Positions 17,782 to 25,483 of a DNA stretch of 64,000 bases are shown here, piece after piece. The DNA lies in NCBI GenBank assembly GCA_963844865.1, contig CAWJPY010000021.1:62001-126000 (forward strand), given 5' to 3'. How positions within the stretch are numbered: the first letter of the stretch is position 1; every line of letters starts with the position of its first letter. The position numbers and the translations under genes are program-made. Source of the stretch: CAWJPY01 sp963844865 (GTDB taxonomy: Bacteria > Acidobacteriota > Thermoanaerobaculia > Thermoanaerobaculales > Sulfomarinibacteraceae). A model generated the notes under the pieces. The model searched no databases. It had not been told where the DNA came from and worked only from the letters and a program-made list of their open reading frames with translations.

Positions 17782-17801
17782 CGGCGCCGGAGCGGGCGCC
17801 G
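17782..17801. terminator. hairpin between convergent thiL and pncB
   Basis: cggcgcc (17782-17788), a six-base loop and ggcgccg (17795-17801) fall in the 43-base gap between two converging stop codons. There is no T-tract, so terminator function is an inference from position. Confidence 0.4.
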
Positions 17802-17807
17802 ATGGAC

Positions 17808-19145
17808 TCAGCGGAGCTCTTCCACCAGCCGGTCGCGCAGCGAGCTCAGGGAGTCCGAGATCGCGACCTCGTACGGGGGATCGGCCGGCTCGAGCGCCCG
17901 CACACTCTCCGGGAGCCCCGCCAGCTCGCTGCGCGCGCGCGAGCGCACCGCCTGGAGGTCCTCCACGGCGGAAGGCACCCGCCGCCCGGAGCGCATCGCA
18001 GGTCGGAGCTGCGGCTCCCCCGGGAGATCCTCGGCGGCGAGCCCGATGGTGTCCCCCACCAGCCGTCCTTCCCCGTCCCTTCGTCGCCACACCTGCTTGA
18101 TCCCGGGCAGCGTGGCCTTGTCCGTGGACAGCTTGAGGAGGGGGCGTTCGTCGTACTGGGCGAGCTTGTACACGATGTCCAGGTTCGGCGCGTCCTGGGA
18201 GGTTCCGAGGCGCGTGCCCACGCCGAAGGCGTCGATGGGGGCGCCCCCGCGCACCAGCTCGCGCACCCGCCACTCATCGAGGTTTCCGGAAGCGAAGATC
18301 TGCACCCTCTCGAGCCCTGCGCCATCCAGCTTCTCCCGGGTCGCCGCCGCCAGCGATGCCAGGTCCCCGGAATCGAGACGCACGCCCCGCACCCGGAAGT
18401 CGGAGCCCAGCTCCGCGGCGAGATCGATGACCAGGTCCACGCCCCGCAGGGTGTCGTAGGTGTCCACCAGGAGCACCGTGTCCGGGAACACGCGGGCGAA
18501 GGAGCGGAAGGCGTCCTCCTCCTCCTCGTGGAGCTGCACGAAGCTGTGCGCCATGGTCCCGGAGATAGGGATGCCGTAGAGCTTGCCGGCGAGCACGTTG
18601 GACGTGCTGTCGAAGCCCGCGATCCAGTGGGCGCGGGCGCCGCTGGTCCCCGCCTCGGCTCCATGGGTCCGCCTCAGACCGAAGTCCGCCAGCCCGCGAC
18701 CGTCGGCCGCCAGCACGACCCGGGCCGCCTTCGAGGCCAGGGTGGTGGCCAGGTGCACCTGGTTCATCACCAGGGTCTCCAGGAACTGTGCCTCGATGAC
18801 AGGCGCAGTGACCCGTAGGAACGGCTCCCCCGCGAAGGCGATGGACCCCTCCGCCATGGCATCCACGTCCCCCGAGAATCGGAACGTCTCCAAGACGTCC
18901 AGAAACCCCTTTCCGAAGATCCCGGTGGTCTCCAGGTAGGAGAGGTCGTCGGACGTGAACCGCAGGCCCTCCAAGACCTCCAGGAGGGGACCCAGGCCGG
19001 CGGTCAGGAGGAAGTTGCGCTCGTCGGGGAGGGCGCGCACGAAGAGGTCGAAGGTCGCAGTGCCGGAGATTCCCTGGTGGTGGTAGGCCTCCATCATGGT
19101 CAGCTCGTACAGATCCACCAGGAGTGCGTCTCGGACCATTGCCAT
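17808..19145 (-). CDS. pncB: nicotinate phosphoribosyltransferase
   Basis: 445 residues. The enzyme converts nicotinate and PRPP to nicotinate mononucleotide in NAD salvage. Seen: 'LLVDLYELTMMEAY' at the N-terminus, 'GTMAHSFVQ' with the catalytic histidine, 'VLLVDTYDTLRG', 'GVRLDSGDLASLA', 'FASGNLDEW' and 'FGVGTRLGTSQDAP', the successive PRPP-pocket loops of the family. The ATG at 19145 follows a GGGGAG ribosome site. The gene is divergent from the HExxH-TPR gene across an AT-rich promoter region. Confidence 0.94.
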   Translation of the reverse strand: MAMVRDALLVDLYELTMMEAYHHQGISGTATFDLFVRALPDERNFLLTAGLGPLLEVLEGLRFTSDDLSYLETTGIFGKGFLDVLETFRFSGDVDAMAEGSIAFAGEPFLRVTAPVIEAQFLETLVMNQVHLATTLASKAARVVLAADGRGLADFGLRRTHGAEAGTSGARAHWIAGFDSTSNVLAGKLYGIPISGTMAHSFVQLHEEEEDAFRSFARVFPDTVLLVDTYDTLRGVDLVIDLAAELGSDFRVRGVRLDSGDLASLAAATREKLDGAGLERVQIFASGNLDEWRVRELVRGGAPIDAFGVGTRLGTSQDAPNLDIVYKLAQYDERPLLKLSTDKATLPGIKQVWRRRDGEGRLVGDTIGLAAEDLPGEPQLRPAMRSGRRVPSAVEDLQAVRSRARSELAGLPESVRALEPADPPYEVAISDSLSSLRDRLVEELR

Positions 19146-19203
19146 GGGCTCCCCCTCTTCCCAGTCCAATTTCGGGTTCTCGGCGGACCTGGACGCCCAC
19201 CTA

Positions 19204-19232
19204 TTGACAAAATGCTTAAATAGTCATATATT
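19204..19232 (+). promoter_or_regulatory. near-consensus sigma-70 promoter in an AT-rich island
   Basis: TTGACA (19204-19209), exactly 17 bases, then TATATT (19227-19232). The surrounding 35 bases are the most AT-rich of the window. Transcription would start near 19239 and give a leader of about 218 bases before the GTG at 19457. The leader is C-rich and has no evident riboswitch. Confidence 0.75.
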
Positions 19233-19456
19233 ATCCCTAGCCGAGCTGAACAGCAGCTCACGTACTCGCACCACGACGCCCAGTGTCCCTAATCTCACCC
19301 CACTATTCCCACCACACACGACCCACCGAAATTCCCACCAACTACCCACCGACCAACTGGCGCGGGGCGAGTCATGTTCTGAAGGGCACCCCAGCCGCCG
19401 TACCGGTTACCATGCTAGAAGCTCTGTTGGCGGCTGGGGATCCGCCCGGAGGAACC

Positions 19457-21571
19457 GTGAGAAGCAGGCTCGTGACAGTCCGTGCGACCTTGGCCGCCGC
19501 CCTCGTGGTCGTGGCGATCTCCTCCGCGGCCGCCCCGCCGGGGGACGAGCCGGACTGGCTGGCGCTCTCCACCACCCACTTCCTCCTCTTCTCAGATGCC
19601 GGCGAAACCGTCACCAGAGGCATCGCGGATGACCTCGAGGAGCTCCAGGCCACCCTGGCCGACTACGCCGGCGACGACGCCGATCCTCCCCATCCCACCT
19701 ACGTCTACATCTTCCGGAACCACGCCCGTTTCGCTCCGTTCAACCTGCTGTATGAGGGCCGGCCGGCCGCCAGCTCCGGCTACTTCACCGCCACCGACGA
19801 TGCCGGCTACATCGCCATCGACGCCGACTCCGCGTGGGACGCCCGCGCCATCGTCTACCACGAATATTTCCACCACTTCGCCGCGTCCCACCTGCCCGGT
19901 CTCCCCCTGTGGTTCGAGGAAGGGCTCAGCCAGCTCTCGCAGAGCTTCCGCAGGTCCGGCGCGAAGGTCCAGATCGGCCTGCCCGACGCCGCGCACCTCG
20001 GCCGTCTCAACACCGCGCCCCTGATCCCCCTCCACGACCTCTTCCGCGTCGACCATCAGTCGGCCCTGTACAACGAGCCCGCCAGCAAGCCCATGTTCTA
20101 CGCCGAGTCCTGGGCGCTGGTGCACTACCTCCTGGTGGGGAGCGAACAACGCCGCAACCAGGCGCCGCGCTTCATCGCCTTCCTGATCGCAGGCATACCC
20201 CAGGAGGAGGCTCTGGCAACCGCATTTGCGACCGATCCCGGGGGGTTGCAGGACGAGCTGGACCGGTACGTGAAGGGTCCCGTCTTTCGCTCCGTGGAGC
20301 TCCCCGCACCCTACCGACGCGAGGGTACCGGCGTCATCCTCCCCATGTCGCGCGCGGCGGTCCGGTACCGCCTCGGCGACCTGCTGGCCCATCAGCCGGG
20401 CCGAGAGGGCGAGGCTGCGGCCTACTTCCGCGCCGCCCTCGAGGCACGACCCACCCACGCCCCCACCCTCGCCGGTCTCGCCCTCCTCGCCGAGCGTCAG
20501 GGCCGTTGGAAGGAGGCCGCGCGCTGGTACGAGAGGGCCGCCGCCGCCGCCCCCACCGACGCGGACATCCAGTACCGGCTCGGCGCCTTCATGTTCCACC
20601 GGGGCTCAGACATGACGCGGGCGATCCGCGCACTGCAGCGCAGTACAGAGCTCGCGCCCGCCTCCGGGCCCGCCTGGGGCGAGCTCACCCTCGCCTACCT
20701 GGCCATGGGCCGCGAGGACGAACGTGCGCTGCAGGCGGCGGCCACCGCCCACCGCCTGGTCCCCGACCGCGAAGACGTCACCCGCTCCCTCCTGCGCCTG
20801 TACCTCCGCACTGGCCGCCGCCCGGAGGCCGTCGCGCTGGTCGAGGGTTGCAGCCCGGACGCCGGGCTCACACGAGCCCGCGGCCTCGCCATGGTCGCCG
20901 CCGACGATCTCCACGTTGCCAACGAGCTCGTGGCCCGGGGTGAGCTCGAAGCCGCCGCCGCCCGCGCCGACCTCGCCGAGGAGGCGGCCGCGACGGCTGC
21001 CGACGGGCCCGAGCTGCGGCAGCGCCTCGCCTTCCTGCGCAACGAGATCCTGCGGCGCCGCATCTCCCGCACCTACAACGCCGCGGTGGCGAGCTACAAC
21101 CGCGGCGACGTGGACGAGGCACGGCGCATCCTCGCGCACTTCGGGCCCCTCCCATCCGGTCCCGAAGGCGACGACCTGCGCAGCCTCGGGGAGCTCATCG
21201 CCCACCCCGGAGGCACGCCGCCTCCCGGCATACAGATGTTCAGCAGCATCTCCGAGGACCAGATGGGGCGCCTCAACCTCCTCCTGGGGCGGGGCGACCT
21301 CGCCGGCGCCTCCGCCTACCTGGACGAGCTCCGCGGCCTGGTGGGAGCCGAGCAGGCGCCCTGGATCGACGCCAAGCAGCGCGAGATCCACCGCGTCCTC
21401 GCCCACAACACGGCGGTGGCCGCCTACAACCGCGCCGTGGACCAGTTCAACGCCGCCGCCTACGGAGCCGCCGCGGCAACCCTCGAGGAGCTCCTGGCCT
21501 CCGACCCGCCGGACGACGTCGCCGGGGACGCCCGGGCCCTTCTCGAGGAGTCACGCGCCGCCATCCACTGA
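19457..21571 (+). CDS. secreted HExxH peptidase-like protein with TPR repeats
   Basis: 704 residues. A signal peptide (about 1-27) precedes a gluzincin-like domain: H135-E136-x-x-H139 in 'IVYHEYFHHF' and the likely third ligand E154/E155 in 'LWFEEGLSQLSQSF', as in the DUF1570 type. From about residue 300 onwards come tetratricopeptide repeats ('RYRLGDLLAHQPGREGEAAAYFRAALEARP', 'PTLAGLALLAERQGRWKEAARWYERA' and more), then a helical tail with repeated 'YNRAV/YNRGD' units. This architecture is common in Acidobacteriota and is thought to bind peptides; activity is untested. The GTG at 19457 is chosen because GGAGG lies four bases upstream and the signal peptide begins there. Confidence 0.8.
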   Translation: MRSRLVTVRATLAAALVVVAISSAAAPPGDEPDWLALSTTHFLLFSDAGETVTRGIADDLEELQATLADYAGDDADPPHPTYVYIFRNHARFAPFNLLYEGRPAASSGYFTATDDAGYIAIDADSAWDARAIVYHEYFHHFAASHLPGLPLWFEEGLSQLSQSFRRSGAKVQIGLPDAAHLGRLNTAPLIPLHDLFRVDHQSALYNEPASKPMFYAESWALVHYLLVGSEQRRNQAPRFIAFLIAGIPQEEALATAFATDPGGLQDELDRYVKGPVFRSVELPAPYRREGTGVILPMSRAAVRYRLGDLLAHQPGREGEAAAYFRAALEARPTHAPTLAGLALLAERQGRWKEAARWYERAAAAAPTDADIQYRLGAFMFHRGSDMTRAIRALQRSTELAPASGPAWGELTLAYLAMGREDERALQAAATAHRLVPDREDVTRSLLRLYLRTGRRPEAVALVEGCSPDAGLTRARGLAMVAADDLHVANELVARGELEAAAARADLAEEAAATAADGPELRQRLAFLRNEILRRRISRTYNAAVASYNRGDVDEARRILAHFGPLPSGPEGDDLRSLGELIAHPGGTPPPGIQMFSSISEDQMGRLNLLLGRGDLAGASAYLDELRGLVGAEQAPWIDAKQREIHRVLAHNTAVAAYNRAVDQFNAAAYGAAAATLEELLASDPPDDVAGDARALLEESRAAIH

Positions 21572-21632
21572 CGTCCGTCGCGCCCGCCCGCAGGATCGAG
21601 ACCCACGACCGGCCGTGAGGCGACCCATCGGG

Positions 21633-21848
21633 TCAGAACAGGGTGTAGATGAACGGAGCGGCGGCGGTGCCCGAGAGCACGATGAGCAGGGCCACCAGCA
21701 GCAGGACCAGGATGATGGGCGTCAACCACCACTTCTTGTTGGTCATGAGGAAGTGCAGGAGCTCGGCGACGAGCCCCGGCTGCGGCGCCTGGGCCTCGGC
21801 TTCGAAGGCGCTCTTGCGCGGCGAGTCGTTCCCCCGTTGGTCGTCCAT
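21633..21848 (-). CDS. DUF5989 small membrane protein
   Basis: 71 residues: a polar N-terminus, then 'FLMTNKKWWLTPIILVLLLVALLIVLSG' as a single membrane helix and a 'AAPFIYTLF' C-terminus, the DUF5989 signature. The family is found almost only beside SxtJ and NodU-type carbamoyltransferases, as here. Function unknown. The ATG at 21848 has GAGG five bases upstream and lies seven bases after the SxtJ gene, so the genes form one operon. Confidence 0.85.
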   Translation of the reverse strand: MDDQRGNDSPRKSAFEAEAQAPQPGLVAELLHFLMTNKKWWLTPIILVLLLVALLIVLSGTAAAPFIYTLF

Positions 21849-21855
21849 GTCCACC

Positions 21856-22269
21856 TCAGAACTGGCGGAAGTACCGCCGCTCGTCGTCTGTCGGGCGCTC
21901 CCGCACCTGCCAGTAGCTCTCCGCCTCGGGGTCCAAACGCCGCTGCATGGGATCGTAGCGGAAGAGACGGAGCAGCAGGCCGGCGGGCGTCACCACCAGA
22001 TAGTAGACCACAGCCAGTACCAGGTGTGACACCGCGAACCCGATGGGCCAGGCGGCCAGGGACATCCCCACGAAGATGGCGCGCATGAAGGAGGGGACTA
22101 CCCGGCCCAGGACCGGCACCGCCACCGCGGCGGCCCACAGGACCGCCGCCGCGGTGGTGCTGCCGCTCCTCACCAACGCGACCACTCCTGCGGCGGCGAA
22201 GAAGACCAGCCAGATCAACCCGAACTGGCGCAGCTCCCGGAGGCTGGGATGGCGGTTGACGGGGACCAC
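21856..22269 (-). CDS. SxtJ-family membrane protein
   Basis: 137 residues with three or four hydrophobic helices ('FGLIWLVFFAAAGVVALV', 'AAAVLWAAAVAVPVLG', 'FVGMSLAAWPIGFAVSHLVLAVVYYLVVTP') and a C-terminal 'LLLRLFRYDPMQRRLDPEAESYW' stretch that is highly typical of SxtJ. The name comes from the saxitoxin cluster, but the family occurs broadly beside carbamoyltransferases in organisms that make no toxin. The role is unknown, perhaps membrane anchoring of the neighbouring enzyme. The GTG at 22269 is used because AAGGAG lies just upstream; the longer frame is not family-like. Confidence 0.85.
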   Translation of the reverse strand: MVPVNRHPSLRELRQFGLIWLVFFAAAGVVALVRSGSTTAAAVLWAAAVAVPVLGRVVPSFMRAIFVGMSLAAWPIGFAVSHLVLAVVYYLVVTPAGLLLRLFRYDPMQRRLDPEAESYWQVRERPTDDERRYFRQF

Positions 22270-22286
22270 GGTCTCCTTCTCCTCCC

Positions 22287-24116
22287 TCAGTCCAGTGCGA
22301 ACTGGGCCAGGTAGTCGTCCAGTGGGATCTCCGAGGCGCCAGGCTGGTCGGCCTTGAGCAGGAGCAGGTCCTCCATGACGAGGGCGTCCATGTTCGTGGC
22401 CATGAAGCAGCGGTAGGCGTGCTCCGGGGTGCACACGATGGGTTCGCCGCGCACGTTGAAGGAGGTGTTGATCAGCACCGGGCAGCCGGTGCGGGCGGCG
22501 AAGGCCTCCAGCAGGCGGTGGAGGCGGCCGTGGCGCTCCGGGTCCACGGTCTGGATGCGCGCGGAGCAGTCCACGTGGGTCACCGCCGGGATCTGGGAGC
22601 GCACCACCCCGAGCTTGTCGAGGCCAGAGGAAGCGTCTCGGTTCCCTTCCACCCGCTTGTCCTCGGCCACCGGGGCCACCAGCAGCATGTAGGGGCTCTC
22701 GACCCCCCCGAGCTCGAAGAACTCGTCCGCACGATCGGCGAGCACGATGGGCGCGAAGGGGCGAAAGGACTCACGGAACTTGATCTTCAGGTTCATGGTT
22801 CTCTGCATGTCTCGGCTGCGGGCGTCGCCGAGGATGGTGCGCGAGCCCAGCGCCCGCGGTCCGAACTCCATGCGCCCCTGCAGCACCCCCACGACCTTGT
22901 CCTCGGCGAGGAGCCCGGCCACTCGGTCCAGGAGCGCCGCCTCGTCGTCGAAGCGGCGGAAGGCCGCGCCCCGCTCCTTCAGGTAGGCCGCGATCTCCGG
23001 GGTGGAGAAGCGGGGGCCCAGGAGGGAGCCCCGTTGGCTGTCCGCGGCGAAGGGCTTCCGCTCGCGGGCCAGGAGCTGGTGCCAGATGAAGAGGGCGCTC
23101 CCCAGCGCGCCGCCGGCGTCTCCCGCGGCGGGCTGGATCCACAGGCGTTCGAAGGGGCCCTCACGCAGGATCCGGCCGTTGCCGACGCAGTTGAGGGCCA
23201 CGCCCCCGGCCAGGCAGAGGTTCCGCATCCCGGTCTCGGCGTGGAGGCGCCTCGCCGCCCGCAGCATGATCTCCTCCGTCACCTGCTGGATCGACGCCGC
23301 GAGGTCCATCTCGCGCTGCGTCAGGGGCGACTCCGGCCGCCGGGGCGGCCCGCCGAACAGGCGTGCGAACCGGTTCGAGGTCATGCGCAATCCGGCGCAG
23401 TAGTCGAAGTATCGGAGGTCGAGGCGGAAGGAGCCGTCGTCCTTGAGGTCCAGGAGGCTGTCCAGGATCGTGCCGGCGAAACGGGGCTCGCCGTAGGGCG
23501 CCAGCCCCATGAGCTTGTACTCGCCCGAGTTCACCTTGAAGCCGCAGAAGTAGGTGAAGGCCGAGTAGAGCAGGCCCAGGGAATGGGGGAAGCGGAGCTC
23601 GTGGGTGAGCTCGACCCGGTTGCCCCGGCCCCAGCCGAAGCTGGCGGTGGCCCACTCCCCCACCCCGTCCAGGGTCAGGATCGCCGCTTCCTCGAAGGGC
23701 GACGGGAAGAAGGCACTGGCGGCGTGGGACTCGTGGTGCTCCGTGAACACGATGCGCCTGGTGAACCTCCCGTCCAGGCCGCCCTGGATCTCCCGCGGCA
23801 GGTGGAGCTTCTGGCGCAGCCACAACGGCATGGCCTTCAGGAAGGACGCGAACCCCCGGGGCGCGAAGGCCAGGTAGGTCTCCAGGATGCGCTCGAACTT
23901 CAGAAACGGCTTGTCGTAGAAGCCCACGTAGTCCAACTCGTCCGGCGCGATCCCCGCCTCGGAGAGGCAGTAGGCGATGGCGTTGGTGGGGAACGAGAAG
24001 TCGTGCTTGATCCGGGTGAAGCGCTCCTCCTGGGCGGCGGCGACGATCTCCCCGTCCCGCACCAGGGCGGCGGCGGAGTCGTGGTAGAAGGCCGAGATCC
24101 CCAGGATCGCCGTCAT
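22287..24116 (-). CDS. NodU/CmcH-family carbamoyltransferase
   Basis: 609 residues. These enzymes carbamoylate hydroxyl groups with carbamoyl phosphate and ATP. The N-terminal Kae1-like domain has 'ILGISAFYHDSAAALVRDG', 'AAQEERFTRIKHD' and the metal-binding 'TEHHESHAASAFF'. The ATP segment has 'ILTLDGVGEWAT', 'YKLMGLAPYGEP' and 'LCLAGGVALNCVGNG'. The C-terminal YrdC-like part has 'QGRMEFGPRALGSRTILGDAR' and 'NTSFNVRGEPIVCTP'. It is grouped with SxtJ, DUF5989 and phosphomannomutase, suggesting carbamoylation of a sugar or glycolipid; the substrate is not determinable here. It is separated by only three bases from the upstream mutase gene. Confidence 0.93.
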   Translation of the reverse strand: MTAILGISAFYHDSAAALVRDGEIVAAAQEERFTRIKHDFSFPTNAIAYCLSEAGIAPDELDYVGFYDKPFLKFERILETYLAFAPRGFASFLKAMPLWLRQKLHLPREIQGGLDGRFTRRIVFTEHHESHAASAFFPSPFEEAAILTLDGVGEWATASFGWGRGNRVELTHELRFPHSLGLLYSAFTYFCGFKVNSGEYKLMGLAPYGEPRFAGTILDSLLDLKDDGSFRLDLRYFDYCAGLRMTSNRFARLFGGPPRRPESPLTQREMDLAASIQQVTEEIMLRAARRLHAETGMRNLCLAGGVALNCVGNGRILREGPFERLWIQPAAGDAGGALGSALFIWHQLLARERKPFAADSQRGSLLGPRFSTPEIAAYLKERGAAFRRFDDEAALLDRVAGLLAEDKVVGVLQGRMEFGPRALGSRTILGDARSRDMQRTMNLKIKFRESFRPFAPIVLADRADEFFELGGVESPYMLLVAPVAEDKRVEGNRDASSGLDKLGVVRSQIPAVTHVDCSARIQTVDPERHGRLHRLLEAFAARTGCPVLINTSFNVRGEPIVCTPEHAYRCFMATNMDALVMEDLLLLKADQPGASEIPLDDYLAQFALD

Positions 24117-24119
24117 CGG

Positions 24120-25472
24120 CTACTCCGGCTCTCCCAGGTGCTCGAGCAGGAGAGCCTTCTTGGCCTCCCTGAGGGGGGCGGTCCGCGCCTCCAGGACCAG
24201 GCGCAGCAGGGGCTCGGTGTTGGAGGGCCGCACGTTGAACCACCAGTCGTCGTACTGCACGGTGATGCCGTCCAGGTAGTCGATGCGGCCGTCGGCGAAG
24301 GCATCGGCCAGGTGCGCGATCATGGCCTCCTTGTCGGCGACGTGGAAGTTGATCTCGCCGGTGCCGAAGTAGCGGTTCAGAGGAGCGATCAGCTCCGACA
24401 ACGTACCGCCGCTCTCCCGCAGCCGGTTCAGCACGTAGATCAACGTCATGATGGAGGAGTCTGCCGTGAAGTTGCGGCGATAGTAGAAGTGACCCGCCAG
24501 CTCCCCGCCGAAGGGTGCATTGTGGGCGCGCATGGTGGCCTTGATGAAGGAGTGCCCGACCCGCTCCCGGATCGCCTCTCCCCCGGCCTCCTCGATGGCC
24601 TCCTTGGTGGCCCACGACGACCGCAGGTCGTAGATGATCGCCGCCCCGGGCTCGTCCGCCAGGAAATGCGGCGCTAGGAGCCCGGTGATCATGTCCGCGC
24701 TGATGGCGCGGCCCTTTTCGTCGATGATGATCGCCCGGTCGGCGTCGCCGTCGAAGGCCACGCCGAGGTCGCAGCCGTGCTCCACCACCGCCCGCTGCAC
24801 GTCCACCAGGTTCTCGGCCTTGAGCGGGTTGGCCTCGTGGTTTGGGAAGGTGCCGTCGAGGGTGAAGAAGAGGGGCACCACGTCCGCCCCCAGTCTTCCC
24901 AGCATCCCCTGATACAGGGTGGACATGCCGTTGGCGGCATCCGCGGCGAGCCGCAAACGGGGCTCTGTCCCCTCCAGGACCGCCAGCACGTGCTCCTGGT
25001 AGGCGGCTGCCACGTCCACGGAGCGCTCCTCCGCCCGGGGCGGCGCATCGGTGGCCACGGTGGACGTCGTGACCAGCCGTTCCAGGTCGGCGATCCCGGT
25101 GTCCCGGGACACCGGGATGGCGTCGCGGCGCGACATCTTGAACCCGTTGTAGACCGCGGGGTTGTGGCTCGCGGTCACCTGGATCCCACCCGATGCCTTC
25201 AGGTGCCCGATGGCGAAGTAGTTGCGCGGCGTGTCCGCGAGGCCGATGTCGATGACGGCCACCCCTCGGGCCCGCAGGCCGCGGGTCAGGGCGTCGGCCA
25301 GGGGGACCGAGTGCTCGCGCATGTCCCGGGACACCACCACCACGGGGCCAAGGGCCTCGTCCTCGGCGTCCAGGAGGTCACGGAAGTGGTACCCCACCTT
25401 GAACGCGATCTCCTCGTCGATCTGATCGGGGTAGGTGCCCCGGATGTCGTATGCCTTGAAGATGCCGGACAT
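24120..25472 (-). CDS. manB: phosphomannomutase/phosphoglucomutase
   Basis: 450 residues of the alpha-D-phosphohexomutase family, which interconverts hexose 6- and 1-phosphates. The phosphoserine is S102 in 'TASHNP', the metal loop is DGDADR (241-246), the sugar-binding loop is 'GGELAGH', and the phosphate-binding loop is 'RPSNTEP'. All four active-site segments are intact. 'FKAYDIRGTYP' at the start is typical of the PMM/PGM branch (AlgC/ManB-like). It heads the operon with the carbamoyltransferase, SxtJ and DUF5989, so it may supply an activated sugar for the carbamoylated product. Confidence 0.92.
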   Translation of the reverse strand: MSGIFKAYDIRGTYPDQIDEEIAFKVGYHFRDLLDAEDEALGPVVVVSRDMREHSVPLADALTRGLRARGVAVIDIGLADTPRNYFAIGHLKASGGIQVTASHNPAVYNGFKMSRRDAIPVSRDTGIADLERLVTTSTVATDAPPRAEERSVDVAAAYQEHVLAVLEGTEPRLRLAADAANGMSTLYQGMLGRLGADVVPLFFTLDGTFPNHEANPLKAENLVDVQRAVVEHGCDLGVAFDGDADRAIIIDEKGRAISADMITGLLAPHFLADEPGAAIIYDLRSSWATKEAIEEAGGEAIRERVGHSFIKATMRAHNAPFGGELAGHFYYRRNFTADSSIMTLIYVLNRLRESGGTLSELIAPLNRYFGTGEINFHVADKEAMIAHLADAFADGRIDYLDGITVQYDDWWFNVRPSNTEPLLRLVLEARTAPLREAKKALLLEHLGEPE

Positions 25473-25483
25473 GTGTCTCTCCT

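Noticed and set aside
21633..25472. Saxitoxin-type biosynthetic cluster suggested by SxtJ
   Set aside because: None of the other sxt enzymes is present; SxtJ/DUF5989/carbamoyltransferase cassettes are common in non-toxic bacteria.
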